64,000 nucleotides of DNA from Avimicrobium caecorum (GTDB lineage: Bacteria > Bacillota > Clostridia > Oscillospirales > Ruminococcaceae), in the NCBI GenBank assembly GCA_904394705.1, contig CAJFNJ010000028.1, positions 86,720-150,719 on the forward strand, read 5' to 3'. Under the pieces are notes generated by a model. It was not told the origin of the DNA, searched no databases, and saw nothing but the letters and a program-made list of their open reading frames with translations. Made by a program: the position numbers and the translations under genes. Shown here piece by piece: positions 16,820 through 25,691 of the stretch (position 1 is its first letter; the number at the start of each line of letters is the position of its first letter).

Positions 16820-17695
16820 TCAGCGCTGCCAGATGGCTGTACTGCCGCAGGGCAATACATAACCGGTGCTCTTCACCGGCAGACCGATCTCATCCGACGA
16901 AACCTGTCCGCCGATGCGGTCCCGGATCACTACACCCAGAATATATTCCATCACCGAAGCCGAAAGTCCGGTGGTATAGGAGTTGAGCAGGAAGAAGAGG
17001 CTGTCCTCATAGAGCAGCTTGGCAGCTTCCTCCACCAGTGTATAAACCTGCTCCTCCAGCTGCCAGACCTCACCGCCCGGGCCCCGTCCATAGGAGGGCG
17101 GGTCCATGATGATGCCGTCATACCGGTTGCCCCGGCGGATCTCCCGGCGGATAAACTTCAGGCAGTCGTCCACGATCCACCGGATGGGACGGTTCTCCAG
17201 GCCGGACAGGGCCGCGTTTTCCCGGGCCCAGGCCACCATGCCCTTGGAGGCGTCCACATGGCAGACCGATGCGCCTGCCGCACTGCAGGCAATGGTGGCG
17301 CCGCCGGTATAGGCAAAGAGATTGAGCACCTTGATCTCCCGGTTGGGGTCCTTTTTCCGGGCAGCCCGGATCTTCTCCGCCATGAAGTCCCAGTTCACCG
17401 CCTGCTCCGGGAAAAGCCCGGTGTGCTTGAAGCCGGTGGGCTGGATCTTGAAGGTCAGCTCCCGGTAGCCGATAGTCCAGCTGCCGGCAGGCATATTGCG
17501 CACTTCCCAGCTGCCGCCTCCGCTCCGGGAACGGAGGTACCGGGCATTGATCTTCTTCCAGGAATCCCCCTTCGGGGTGTTCCAGATGATCTGCGGGTCG
17601 GGCCGGGCCAGGATCACATTGCCCCAGCGCTCCAGCTTTTCCCCGCCGGAGGTGTCCAGCACCTCAAAGTCTTTCCAGTGTTCTGCTGCTCTCAT
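16820..17695 (-). CDS. Class I SAM-dependent rRNA methyltransferase (RlmI-like, no PUA domain)
   Basis: The 291-residue protein has a Rossmann methyltransferase fold. The SAM loop is VLNLFAYTGGATIACSAAGA, the acidic loop CHVDASKG and the catalytic motif IIMDPPSYGRG. The fold resembles the RlmI/RlmK cytosine-5 and guanine methyltransferases of 23S rRNA, but the N-terminal PUA domain is missing. The DPPSYG motif and absence of other catalytic Cys suggest a guanine or unspecified base target. The stop is directly followed by the glmM stop region with no real gap on the 5' side (1 nt), so it is operonic. Confidence 0.82.
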   Translation of the reverse strand: MRAAEHWKDFEVLDTSGGEKLERWGNVILARPDPQIIWNTPKGDSWKKINARYLRSRSGGGSWEVRNMPAGSWTIGYRELTFKIQPTGFKHTGLFPEQAVNWDFMAEKIRAARKKDPNREIKVLNLFAYTGGATIACSAAGASVCHVDASKGMVAWARENAALSGLENRPIRWIVDDCLKFIRREIRRGNRYDGIIMDPPSYGRGPGGEVWQLEEQVYTLVEEAAKLLYEDSLFFLLNSYTTGLSASVMEYILGVVIRDRIGGQVSSDEIGLPVKSTGYVLPCGSTAIWQR

Positions 17696-19042
17696 TTACA
17701 AACTCTCCTCGATCTTTTCCGCAATCCTCTGTGCCATGCCGGTGATCTCATCCAGATCCTCTCCTTCGAGCATGACCCGGATCAGCGGCTCGGTCCCCGA
17801 CGGACGCACCAGCACCCGTCCCCGGCTGCCCAGCTGGGCTTCGCACTCGGCGATCAGCTCCTGCACCGGACGGTTCTCCGGCAGGAAGTCCTTGACCTGC
17901 TGGCTGGCCTTGACATTCACCAGCACCTGGGGATATTTCTTCATCACCGCTGCCAGTTCCGACAGCTTCAGGCCGGTCTTTGCCATGATGCCCAGAAGCT
18001 GTACCGCACAGAGCTGGGCATCGCCGGTGGGCATATAGTCCAGGAAGGTGATGTGTCCCGACTGCTCGCCGCCCAGGTTGTAGCCCTGTTCCCGCATCCG
18101 TTCCAGCACATAGCGGTCGCCCACCTTGGTGGTTTCGATGTGTACATCGCTCATCTCGCCGAACTTGAGCAGGCCAATGTTGCTCATCACTGTGCCCACC
18201 ACGGTGCGCTGGGCCAGCTTATCCTGGCTGATGAGATAGCAGGCGAATACTGCCAGCAGCATATCGCCGTCCACCACTTCGCCCCGTTCGTCCACGGCGA
18301 TGATGCGGTCGGCGTCACCGTCAAAGGCGATGCCCAGGTCATAGCCGCCTTCAACCACCCGGGGACAGAGCTGCTCGATGTGGGTGCTTCCGCAGTCCAC
18401 ATTGATGTTGATGCCGTCAGGGGTGTCGTTGATGATGGTGAAGTCCGCCCCGATGGCTGTGAACAGCTCCCTGGCGGTGGTGCTGGCTGCGCCGTTGGCA
18501 CAGTCCACCAGCACCCGGATGCCCTCGGCCCGTGCCGGAGCGGTGGAGGCCAGATACTCCACATAGTCGGTTCTGGCGTCGTTGTCCACCCGGATGCGTC
18601 CGAAGTCCTGTCCGTCCACCAGCGCATACATCCGCAGGTCGTCCAGGATCAGTTCCTCGATCTCCTCCTCATAGCTGTCAGGGAATTTATAGCCCTCGGC
18701 ATCAAAGAGCTTGATGCCGTTGTATTCATAGGGATTGTGGCTGGCGGAGATGACAAAGGCTCCGTCCGCCTGATATTTCCGGGCCAGATAGGCCACGCCC
18801 GGTGTGGTGATCACGCCCAGCAGGGTCACATCAGCGCCCACCGAGCAGAGTCCTGCCGCAATGGCGCTCTCCAGCATGCCGCCGGAGATCCGGGTGTCCC
18901 GCCCGATGAGAAAATGCGGGTGGGTATTGCCCCGCTCCTTGACAACCGTTGCCGCCGCACGGCCCAGATCCAGTGCCAGTTCCGGTGTCATATCCACACC
19001 GGCTACGCCCCGGATTCCGTCTGTCCCGAAAATTCTGCCCAT
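17696..19042 (-). CDS. glmM: Phosphoglucosamine mutase
   Basis: The 448-residue enzyme converts glucosamine-6-phosphate to glucosamine-1-phosphate for UDP-GlcNAc and cell-wall synthesis. It begins MGRIFGTDGIRGVAG. The phosphoserine loop is VISASHNPYEYNG (Ser near 102), the metal loop DGDADR and the phosphate-binding loop RPSGTEPLIRV. The length is exactly that of typical GlmM when ATG 19042 is used, and GGAAGGAA precedes it. The longer open frame upstream has no homologous character. Confidence 0.96.
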   Translation of the reverse strand: MGRIFGTDGIRGVAGVDMTPELALDLGRAAATVVKERGNTHPHFLIGRDTRISGGMLESAIAAGLCSVGADVTLLGVITTPGVAYLARKYQADGAFVISASHNPYEYNGIKLFDAEGYKFPDSYEEEIEELILDDLRMYALVDGQDFGRIRVDNDARTDYVEYLASTAPARAEGIRVLVDCANGAASTTARELFTAIGADFTIINDTPDGININVDCGSTHIEQLCPRVVEGGYDLGIAFDGDADRIIAVDERGEVVDGDMLLAVFACYLISQDKLAQRTVVGTVMSNIGLLKFGEMSDVHIETTKVGDRYVLERMREQGYNLGGEQSGHITFLDYMPTGDAQLCAVQLLGIMAKTGLKLSELAAVMKKYPQVLVNVKASQQVKDFLPENRPVQELIAECEAQLGSRGRVLVRPSGTEPLIRVMLEGEDLDEITGMAQRIAEKIEESL

Positions 19043-19130
19043 ACCAATCGTTCCTTCCAAAATTCGTTCTGTGGCCTGTGCGTCACAGGCCGGTGAGGAG
19101 CTTTCCTGCCTCACAAAATGCGGATGCGCC

Positions 19131-20201
19131 TTACTCGTCCTCCAGCAGGCTGAGCTGATCTGCCTCCGGCGCCGGCTGGGGACGCCCGTTCGGCGTCAGT
19201 CCCAGATGCTCATAGGCCAGCGGAGTGGCACACCGTCCCCGGGGAGTCCGGGAGAGGAAGCCGATCTGCATCAGATACGGCTCATAGACATCTTCCAGCG
19301 TCACCGATTCCTCGCCGATAGCTGCCGCCAGGGTTTCCAGACCCACCGGACCGCCGCCGTAATTGCGGATGATGGTGGTGAGCATCCGGCGGTCGATGGC
19401 ATCCAGCCCCAGCTGGTCGATCTCCTGCCGGCGCAGCGCCTCATCGGCGATTTCCCGGGTGATGACACCGTTGCCCAGCACCTGGGCAAAATCCCGCACC
19501 CGCTTGAGCAGGCGGTTGGCGATTCGGGGCGTGCCCCGGCTGCGCCGCGCGATCTCCACAGCGCCCTCAGCTTCGCATTCGATACCCAGAATCCCGGCGC
19601 TGCGGGTGACGATCTCGGTGAGCTGCTCCACGGTGTAGAGCTCCAGGCGCAGGATCACGCCGAAGCGGTCCCGGAGCGGCGCGGTGAGCTGTCCGGCCCG
19701 GGTGGTGGCGCCCACCAGGGTGAACTTGGGCAGGTCGATGCGGATCGACCGTGCCGAAGGTCCCTTGCCGATGATAATATCCAGGGCAAAGTCCTCCATC
19801 GCCGGATAGAGCACCTCCTCCACGCTGCGGTTGAGGCGGTGGATCTCATCAATAAAGAGTATGTCGTTCTCGCTCAGATTAGTAAGCAAAGCAGCCAGAT
19901 CGCCCTGTTTTTCAATGGCCGGGCCGGAGGTGACCCGGATATTCACATTCATTTCGTTGGCAATGATGGTGGAAAGGGTGGTCTTGCCCAGTCCGGGAGG
20001 GCCGTAGAGCAGCACATGGTCGAGGTTCTCGCCCCGCATTTTGGCGGCCTCGATATAGATGCTCAGGTTCTCCTTGGCCTTGTCCTGACCGATGTATTCC
20101 GCCAGCGTCCTGGGACGCAGGGAAAATTCTGTCTCCGCATCGGCGCCGGTATATTCCGGAGTGACAATGCGGTTTTCAAAATCCATGTCAAATCTGTCCA
20201 A
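19131..20201 (-). CDS. ruvB: Holliday junction branch migration ATPase RuvB
   Basis: The 356-residue AAA+ motor drives branch migration with RuvA. Walker A is GPPGLGKTTL, Walker B FIDEIHRLN, and the C-terminal winged helix includes QIGFLSRTPRGR. The start is probably TTG at 20201, because GGAGG lies 8 nt before it, whereas the first ATG (20186) would be 23 nt from that site. A short C-terminal tail follows RTPRGR and is a little longer than usual. It follows ruvA by 28 nt. Confidence 0.95.
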   Translation of the reverse strand: MDRFDMDFENRIVTPEYTGADAETEFSLRPRTLAEYIGQDKAKENLSIYIEAAKMRGENLDHVLLYGPPGLGKTTLSTIIANEMNVNIRVTSGPAIEKQGDLAALLTNLSENDILFIDEIHRLNRSVEEVLYPAMEDFALDIIIGKGPSARSIRIDLPKFTLVGATTRAGQLTAPLRDRFGVILRLELYTVEQLTEIVTRSAGILGIECEAEGAVEIARRSRGTPRIANRLLKRVRDFAQVLGNGVITREIADEALRRQEIDQLGLDAIDRRMLTTIIRNYGGGPVGLETLAAAIGEESVTLEDVYEPYLMQIGFLSRTPRGRCATPLAYEHLGLTPNGRPQPAPEADQLSLLEDE

Positions 20202-20229
20202 ATTCCCGCCTCCTCAGCTGTACTGCCGG

Positions 20230-20838
20230 TCACAGATTCCGGGAGAGCTTCTTGAGCCCTGCCCGGATCATATCCTCAACGCTCATGGTATCAGCGCAGT
20301 CCGAAAGAACGGATGCCGCCTCAGCCTGGCTGTAACCCAGGGCTGCCAGGGCTGCCACTGCCTCGCCCCGGTTGCCCTTGCCCATGACTGCCGGCACCGA
20401 AGCCGACAGCGATCCGGCAGAGAACTCAGCTGTGCCCTTGCCGAACTTGTCCTTGAGCTCCAGCACAATGCGCTGGGCCAGCTTGGGACCCACGCCCGGA
20501 GCAGCGGTGAGTGCCTTGGAATCCCCTGCCATGATGGCAAAGGCCACCTGATCGGCGGTCAGGGACGAGAGGATGGCAATCGCCACCTTAGCGCCCACGC
20601 CGCTGACCTGGGTGAGCATCCGGAAGCAGCTGCGCTCTACCTGGGTGGAGAAGCCATAGAGCTCCATGGCGTCCTCCCGGACCGAGAGATGGGTATAGAG
20701 CAGTACTTCCTCCCCGGGTTCGGGGAGCTGGGAATAGGTCTGGGCTGACACGGTGCACAGATACCCCACGCCGCCGCATTCCACTGCCGCCGAGCGTCCG
20801 TCCGCGGCAATGAGTGTTCCTCTGAGTGAATAATACAT
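20230..20838 (-). CDS. ruvA: Holliday junction branch migration protein RuvA
   Basis: The 202-residue protein binds four-way junctions as a tetramer. It has the N-terminal OB fold (MYYSLRGTLIAADG...), two helix-hairpin-helix motifs (LTQVSGVGAKVAIAIL and LTAAPGVGPKLAQRIV) and a C-terminal domain III (AVAALAALGYSQAEAASVL) that contacts RuvB. It starts 6 nt after ruvC. Confidence 0.96.
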   Translation of the reverse strand: MYYSLRGTLIAADGRSAAVECGGVGYLCTVSAQTYSQLPEPGEEVLLYTHLSVREDAMELYGFSTQVERSCFRMLTQVSGVGAKVAIAILSSLTADQVAFAIMAGDSKALTAAPGVGPKLAQRIVLELKDKFGKGTAEFSAGSLSASVPAVMGKGNRGEAVAALAALGYSQAEAASVLSDCADTMSVEDMIRAGLKKLSRNL

Positions 20839-20844
20839 AGCCTT

Positions 20845-21420
20845 TTATCCTCTCTGTTCCAGCTTTCTCCGTTCGATTTCCGCCATCCGCCGGGCATCCC
20901 GTGCCTCACTGCGGGCAATGGCCTCCTCCAGACGGCTGCGTCCCATATAGGAGCCCGCCGAATGTCCGTGACAGATGGCAATCGCCAGGGCATCGGCAGC
21001 ATCGTCCGGCTTGGGGATCTTCTCCAGCCGCAGCAGAATGCGGGTCATCTCCATGACCTGCTTCTTGACGGCCTTGCCATAGCCCACCACCGACTGCTTG
21101 ACCTGCATGGGGGTGTATTCATAGGTGGGCACGCCCTTTTTCCGGGCAGCCAGCAGGATCACACCCCGGGCCTGGGCCACCATGATACCGGTGGTCTTGT
21201 TGTTGGTGAAGAAGAGCTGCTCAATGGCAATGGCATCGGGCTGATACCGGTCGATGACGGCGCTGATCCCATCGTAGACCTGTTCCAGGCGCAGATCCGC
21301 ATCCAGGCCGGCTTCGGTGGTCACAGCCCCGTAGGTGATGGGCGTAAAGGTTCGGTTGTCATAGCTGACCACGCCATAGCCCACAATGGCATAACCGGGG
21401 TCAATGCCCAGAATGATCAT
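20845..21420 (-). CDS. ruvC: Crossover junction endodeoxyribonuclease RuvC
   Basis: The 191-residue RNase H-fold nuclease resolves Holliday junctions. Acidic catalytic residues are seen in MIILGIDPGYA (Asp 7), AIAIEQLFF (Glu about 68) and KPDDAADALAIAICH. The C-terminal tail of about 25 Arg/Glu-rich residues is longer than in Escherichia coli. It heads the ruvC-ruvA-ruvB order on the minus strand and is the first gene of the long housekeeping block. Confidence 0.95.
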   Translation of the reverse strand: MIILGIDPGYAIVGYGVVSYDNRTFTPITYGAVTTEAGLDADLRLEQVYDGISAVIDRYQPDAIAIEQLFFTNNKTTGIMVAQARGVILLAARKKGVPTYEYTPMQVKQSVVGYGKAVKKQVMEMTRILLRLEKIPKPDDAADALAIAICHGHSAGSYMGRSRLEEAIARSEARDARRMAEIERRKLEQRG

Positions 21421-21744
21421 AGAAAAACTCCCTGTTCATGGAGCGGAAAATTGTCCGGTCGAAAAAAGCGCAGACCGCCCCACGATATCTGTTTAAGTAT
21501 ATCACAAACTCCCCCAAAGGACAACAAAAACCCGTCTGTCTGCCGGTCCGGCGCGGATGGGAGCTGTCAGTTTTTCCGCGGGGTGTCGGGCTGTTTTTGG
21601 CAGTTTGACCGAGCCGCCCCGAAGCCTGGTTCCCACTGCTCTTCCTCACTGCCAGATCCGCCGAAAGCAGCGGATTTTTTCCACTTATTTTGCAGCAAAA
21701 CAGAAAAAACTCCGGGAGGACTCCCCGGAGTTTTTAATGCAAAG
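21421..21744. other. Gap upstream of ruvC with a terminator
   Basis: About 320 nt with no gene I can support. It contains a minus-strand terminator at 21704-21738 for the small membrane protein. The part next to ruvC (about 21460-21520) is AT-richer and probably holds the ruvCAB promoter, but I cannot name clear boxes. Confidence 0.5.
21704..21738 (-). terminator. Terminator after the small membrane protein
   Basis: AACTCCGGG pairs with CCCGGAGTT around a short loop. On the minus strand the stem is followed by GTTTTTT. Confidence 0.8.
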
Positions 21745-22092
21745 CTATACCAGAAGTTCCAGTGTGAAGATCACAGCCAGAACCAGGTTGAACCCGCCGG
21801 CAAGGGCAAAATACATCTGTCGGGTCCGACGGCGGCGGACAGCCAGTCCCAGTACACCCATTACGATGCCGGAGGCCAGCAGAGCCACCAGATAGCAGAC
21901 GATCCGGAACGGAACCGGCTGGATCGGGCCATCTGCCGGCAGATACCGGGCCGCAAAGCCCGCTGCCAGATAGATCGCCGGCATGAAATAGAGCGGGATC
22001 ATTGCCAGATCAGTGCCCCGGTTTCCCTTCTGACGGATCACGATGCTCATAGCCAGTAGCATGATCAGCACAGCGGCGCATTCCACAGCCAT
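21745..22092 (-). CDS. Small four-helix membrane protein of unknown function
   Basis: The 115-residue protein is almost all membrane: helices near residues 3-18, 30-48, 63-82 and 95-113, with a basic loop RRRRTRQ between the last two. I do not recognise a family. It is separated by 25 nt from the DUF4358 lipoprotein gene upstream, so the two may be one transcript, and it ends at a terminator. Confidence 0.6.
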   Translation of the reverse strand: MAVECAAVLIMLLAMSIVIRQKGNRGTDLAMIPLYFMPAIYLAAGFAARYLPADGPIQPVPFRIVCYLVALLASGIVMGVLGLAVRRRRTRQMYFALAGGFNLVLAVIFTLELLV

Positions 22093-22117
22093 GACCGGTC
22101 ACCCCCAAATAAACCGC

Positions 22118-22633
22118 TTATGCGCCCAGTTCTGCCTCAAAAGCTGCCTCAGCTGCGGCAGTGTCATCCGCGATGATGACTGCCACATAGTCACCGCTCT
22201 TTACCACAGCGGCGCCGTCCAGCTTCTTCACTTCATCGGGACGGTAGGATTCATACTCTGTCTTGCGGGCATCCAGATGGGTCTGGATCATCTCCTCCAC
22301 AGCAGCGGCATCGCTGGTGCGGAACACCGAGATCTCCTCCACAGTGGCGCCGGTGGGACACATATAAACCGCATAGTCTTCCACACTGTCCGGAATGGTG
22401 TAGTAGTTGGGCACTACATCTGCACTGATTGCGATCACTTCATCATTGAAGGTGGTCGCCTCTACCATCTTCTGAGCCAGGCTGTCGGCAGTAACCTCCG
22501 AAGCCTGCGAGCTGGAGCTGCTGTTCTGGGAAGCAGTCGAGCTGGAGCTTTCGCCCTGATCCGAATCACTCGAACAGGCGGAAAGGCTCAGTACCATCAT
22601 TGCGGCAAGTACCGCAGCCATCAGTTTCTTCAT
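22118..22633 (-). CDS. DUF4358-like lipoprotein
   Basis: The 171-residue lipoprotein has a lipobox LSAC (Cys near 20) and a Ser/Gln-rich linker of about 25 residues. A compact domain follows (NYYTIPDSVEDYAVYMCPTG, VEEISVFR and later DYVAVIIADD) that matches the DUF4358 pattern common in Clostridia. The function is unknown. RBS and signal sequence fit the start at 22633. It shares its linker style with four other exported proteins in this window. Confidence 0.75.
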   Translation of the reverse strand: MKKLMAAVLAAMMVLSLSACSSDSDQGESSSSTASQNSSSSSQASEVTADSLAQKMVEATTFNDEVIAISADVVPNYYTIPDSVEDYAVYMCPTGATVEEISVFRTSDAAAVEEMIQTHLDARKTEYESYRPDEVKKLDGAAVVKSGDYVAVIIADDTAAAEAAFEAELGA

Positions 22634-22674
22634 TGTAGATATCCTCCAATCTTTATCGCAGCTGTGCCGTCAGA

Positions 22675-23559
22675 TCAGGTTTCCGGCACAGTGTGTTCCT
22701 TGAGATAATCAATCCACTTATTGTAGTATTCACCCTTGAAGTGCAGACCATCGGTGGTAAACTCTGCCGGCAGGCCGCCGGTTTCATCCTTGATCGCCGA
22801 AGCGACATCCACATAGTAAACCTGCTCTTCCCCAGCCATTGCCATCAGCTTTTCATTGCATTCATCAATTTCGGCATTGGTGAGGTTGTAGCCATAGTTG
22901 GCCTCAAACTTCTGCTCATTGATGGGCATGAAGGACTGCACATAGATAATGCTGTCCGGATGGGTTTCCTTGAGGTGCTGTACCAGGTCACGATAGAGTT
23001 CCACAGTCTTGTCCGCACCCAGTCCCTTCAGACCGTTGATACCCAGCATCACATAGATCTTGGCAGGCTGCTGGGCGTCTGCGGCTTCCAGAATGGTCTG
23101 CTTGCTGTCCTCGGTGCCGATGACTTCCTGGGTATAGATATTCTCCAGGCCGACACCCACTGCCGCCAGCACGGTGGTATCCGGCAGGATATTGTAGAGC
23201 TGGATACCGGTGGTGAGCGAGTCGCCGATAAAGACAGCGTCATTGAAGTAGGCGCTGGTCACCCGTTCGCTTTCAGGCACCGGCTGACCGAACTGTACAG
23301 CTGACGACTCCGGCTCGGACGAGCTCTCCTCCGACGAGGACGGCTCAGAGGCCTCCGAAGAGGATTCGCTCTGGGACGAGGAGGGCCGGGAATCGGGATA
23401 GAGGTAATCGGGGTCATACTTATCCTGCCATTTCTGCCAGACAAAGGCAATGAGCAGGGACAGAATGGTAATTCCCAGCAGAATAATAATCACGGGGATA
23501 AAAACATCACCGGAACCGCTGGAACGCCGCACCGGCCGGGATCTTCTCTGATTTGGCAT
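22675..23559 (-). CDS. Membrane-anchored SGNH/GDSL hydrolase
   Basis: The 294-residue protein has a basic start, one helix (VIIILLGITILSLLIAFVW) and a Ser/Glu/Pro-rich linker (about residues 55-88). The SGNH-type domain follows. Block I is VFIGDSLTTGIQ with the nucleophile Ser, block III-like YVMLGINGL gives the Asn/Gly region, and the C-terminal DGLHF supplies the Asp-x-x-His pair. Such enzymes act as esterases on surface polysaccharide or lipid. The substrate is not predictable. The promoter at 23612-23639 drives it and probably the DUF4358 lipoprotein. Confidence 0.82.
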   Translation of the reverse strand: MPNQRRSRPVRRSSGSGDVFIPVIIILLGITILSLLIAFVWQKWQDKYDPDYLYPDSRPSSSQSESSSEASEPSSSEESSSEPESSAVQFGQPVPESERVTSAYFNDAVFIGDSLTTGIQLYNILPDTTVLAAVGVGLENIYTQEVIGTEDSKQTILEAADAQQPAKIYVMLGINGLKGLGADKTVELYRDLVQHLKETHPDSIIYVQSFMPINEQKFEANYGYNLTNAEIDECNEKLMAMAGEEQVYYVDVASAIKDETGGLPAEFTTDGLHFKGEYYNKWIDYLKEHTVPET

Positions 23560-23611
23560 ATCAAAAACTCCTTACGGGAAAAAGGAAGAGAAATTTTCGT
23601 GTTACCCCCAT

Positions 23612-23639
23612 ATTATACACCATATTTTGAGGCATTCAA
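23612..23639 (-). promoter_or_regulatory. Promoter of the SGNH hydrolase
   Basis: Minus-strand TTGAAT (23639-23634) and TATAAT (23617-23612) are 16 nt apart, about 50 nt before the start codon. Confidence 0.65.
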
Positions 23640-23704
23640 GCCGCTGGGTGTCAATGTTTATAAAATACTTACAATTACGCAGGGCTTTTTCCGGTTTCTG
23701 TCAG

Positions 23705-23731
23705 AAAAAAAAGACCCGCGCAAAGCGGGTC
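23705..23731 (-). terminator. Terminator after the membrane protein at 23739
   Basis: GACCCGC and GCGGGTC pair around GCAAA; on the minus strand eight T residues follow. Confidence 0.85.
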
Positions 23732-23738
23732 CCATGGG

Positions 23739-24242
23739 TCAGGAGCGGATTGGCTCATATGTACAGGAAAAGCGCCGCCAGATAAGCTCCAGAGGCAGAA
23801 GAATCAGAAAAATGGGCAGCAGTGCCGCCGCTGTATCCAGGCCAATCCCATCAAATACAGTCAGAAACGCAGTTGTAAAGAAAGCGACCCGGCTGTAAGA
23901 GCGGGCGGAATCCGGACGCCCTTTTCTCTCCCGGCCCTGGGTAATTTTCAGCCAGAACCAGGTCCAGGATACCAGCGCAAGGGTGACCCACAGGAAGCTG
24001 TCAGCACTGGTTTGGCTGACCAGCTTTGCAGGTGAAATACCCGGCAGCAGCCAGAGCTGCGCCAGAATGCCGGTGACATTCCTGCCGTAGAGTGCCTCCT
24101 CAATCGAATCGACCGGCGACAGCCAGATCCGATCCCAAAGAATCCACCAATACAGAGTGATCAGTGCCATTCCGACTGCAAGCACCAGGCATATCCGAAA
24201 CATGCGCCGGGCAAATTTCTCAGTATCGGAAATACAGTTCAT
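23739..24242 (-). CDS. Membrane protein of unknown function
   Basis: The 167-residue protein has about four hydrophobic helices: residues 15-35 (FRICLVLAVGMALITLYWWI), 57-70, 83-100 and 122-150. It has no recognised motif, and aromatic residues are frequent in the helices. It is bounded by its own terminator and by a non-coding region upstream, so it is probably monocistronic. Confidence 0.6.
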   Translation of the reverse strand: MNCISDTEKFARRMFRICLVLAVGMALITLYWWILWDRIWLSPVDSIEEALYGRNVTGILAQLWLLPGISPAKLVSQTSADSFLWVTLALVSWTWFWLKITQGRERKGRPDSARSYSRVAFFTTAFLTVFDGIGLDTAAALLPIFLILLPLELIWRRFSCTYEPIRS

Positions 24243-24634
24243 CGCTCAGTCCTCCTTCGGGCAGCAGGTTTGGCCTGCGGATCGTCCGGCCTAAAACAGA
24301 TATAATAGCGGCTTTTACAGCTATTATACCACTTTCCGGCCTGGTTGTCCCGTCATGCCGGACAGGAATCCTGGGGGTCATGCCTTCCCGAAATATTCCG
24401 CTGAACGGCAAAAAAGACCGGGGCATACGTCCGGTCTTTTTTGTCTTCAGGGGTAATCAAAAGGAGTTGGCAGCCGGGAGGGTAAGGCCCGGTCCGCCCA
24501 TTATGGAAAAATCAGAAGGGGTAAATTTCTGACTGCTGATCCCAGCCGGGTAAAAACCGGAACCAGCCCGTAAAATCAAAAGGGTAAAAAAGAAGTTGTG
24601 GAAACTTGCGCGTGTCATCCAAAGGGAGAATTCG
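24243..24634. other. Non-coding gap with repeated GGGTAA words
   Basis: About 390 nt with no supported gene. It contains a bidirectional terminator at 24410-24442. Between there and the flavodoxin stop the word GGGTAA occurs five times (24451, 24480, 24519, 24548, 24582), and ATCAAAAGG occurs twice. On the minus strand these read as TTACCC next to CTTTTGATT-like stretches. Spacing is irregular (29, 39, 29, 34 nt), so it is not a CRISPR array. Confidence 0.5.
24410..24442. terminator. Bidirectional terminator
   Basis: AAAAAAGACCGG and CCGGTCTTTTTT pair around a 9-nt loop. It lies about 190 nt past the flavodoxin stop. Confidence 0.75.
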
Positions 24635-25057
24635 TCAGGCCAGGGCGCGTCCCAGGGCGATGCAGGCCTCCTGCGCATCGGCATCGGGGATCTCATTGCA
24701 GATCACCGGCTCTGCCAGAAGCTGTGCGCCATCGGCACGGCAGTCGGCTTCCCAGGTGCGCATCCATTCCCCGTCGCCCCAGCCATAGGAACCGAACAGG
24801 GCGATCTTCTTGCCCCGCAGTCCCGGCCGGCAGGCTGTGAACATGGGCTCGAATTCGCTTTCCTCCAGCTGTTCGGCGCCCATGGACGGACATCCGAACG
24901 CAATGGCGTCAAATTCATCCATCATGCCGGCAGAGAAATCCGCCGCCTGGAAAATCAGCGCTTCCGCTCCGGCAGCCCGGGCTCCTTCCAGCACTTTCTG
25001 TGCCATGAGTTCGGTGTTGCCGGTGCCGCTCCAATATACAATCGCAGCTTTGCTCAT
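24635..25057 (-). CDS. Flavodoxin
   Basis: The 140-residue protein is a short-chain flavodoxin, an FMN electron carrier that replaces ferredoxin when iron is scarce. The phosphate loop is YWSGTGNTELMA, and the isoalloxazine-binding loops are FGCPSMGAEQLEE and FGSYGWGDGEWM. I chose ATG 25057 (MSKAAIVYW); the upstream in-frame ATG adds six residues without better signals. It is the second gene after DUF3793, 33 nt downstream, under a metal-regulator-like operator. Confidence 0.92.
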   Translation of the reverse strand: MSKAAIVYWSGTGNTELMAQKVLEGARAAGAEALIFQAADFSAGMMDEFDAIAFGCPSMGAEQLEESEFEPMFTACRPGLRGKKIALFGSYGWGDGEWMRTWEADCRADGAQLLAEPVICNEIPDADAQEACIALGRALA

Positions 25058-25090
25058 TGTGTAAATCAGCCTCACTTTCGTGTCAGGAGA

Positions 25091-25645
25091 TCATGCCGCC
25101 ACTGTCAGCCGGGAAAGAGCTCTTCCCTCCCGGTACAGCCGGCAGTAAATGGATCTGCACTTTTCGAACCGACAGAACTGGCGTCTGGCTTCCCGTTCAT
25201 CACAGTATACCTTCCAGCAGCCGGTGCATTTGCAGTTCTGACCTCTGTGTTTGATAAAGCCCTTGACATCCCCCAGCGGATAGCCGAGAAACAGACCGAT
25301 CTCATGCGGGAATTCTCCACCTTTTTCCATGATGCGCCGCGCCAGATGTGCCAGCGCGCCCTCCACAGAAAAATCCCGATAGCCGCAGTCTGCCAGGAAC
25401 TGCCGGATCTCCGGGTCAGCCAGATCCCGTACCAGCCGCCTGATCCGATAGACATAGATCAGAGCCCGGTCCGGTCCCAGCTGCAGAAGCCGCAGTTCCA
25501 CTCCCCGGGGAAGAAGCTGCTGCCGGAGCTCTGTCAGCTGAACAATGAGCTCCTCCGCCCGGCCATACCGGTAACCAAAGAGATTGGCTGTTTTCAGGTT
25601 TGCCAGTGTGGGGGAACAGTGTCCGATCAGATAGTGTTCCAGCAT
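25091..25645 (-). CDS. DUF3793 family protein
   Basis: The 184-residue protein matches DUF3793. It has an early CSPTLANLKTANLF segment, the hallmark FPHEIGLFLGYPLGDVKGFI, and a Cys-bearing end (CKCTGCWKVYCDE, FCRFEKCRSIYC). The extra Cys residues in the last third could bind metal. The family is typically found beside flavodoxin in Clostridia, as here. Its activity is unknown. A role in iron-limitation physiology is inferred from the neighbour and the operator upstream. Confidence 0.82.
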   Translation of the reverse strand: MLEHYLIGHCSPTLANLKTANLFGYRYGRAEELIVQLTELRQQLLPRGVELRLLQLGPDRALIYVYRIRRLVRDLADPEIRQFLADCGYRDFSVEGALAHLARRIMEKGGEFPHEIGLFLGYPLGDVKGFIKHRGQNCKCTGCWKVYCDEREARRQFCRFEKCRSIYCRLYREGRALSRLTVAA

Positions 25646-25691
25646 GGTTCTTCCTCCTTCCGCCTGGGGATCAAGGGTGTTGTTTCAGTTC

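Noticed and set aside
24443..24600. CRISPR array from the repeated GGGTAA words
   Set aside because: The repeat is only 6 nt, spacing is irregular and no cas gene is present.
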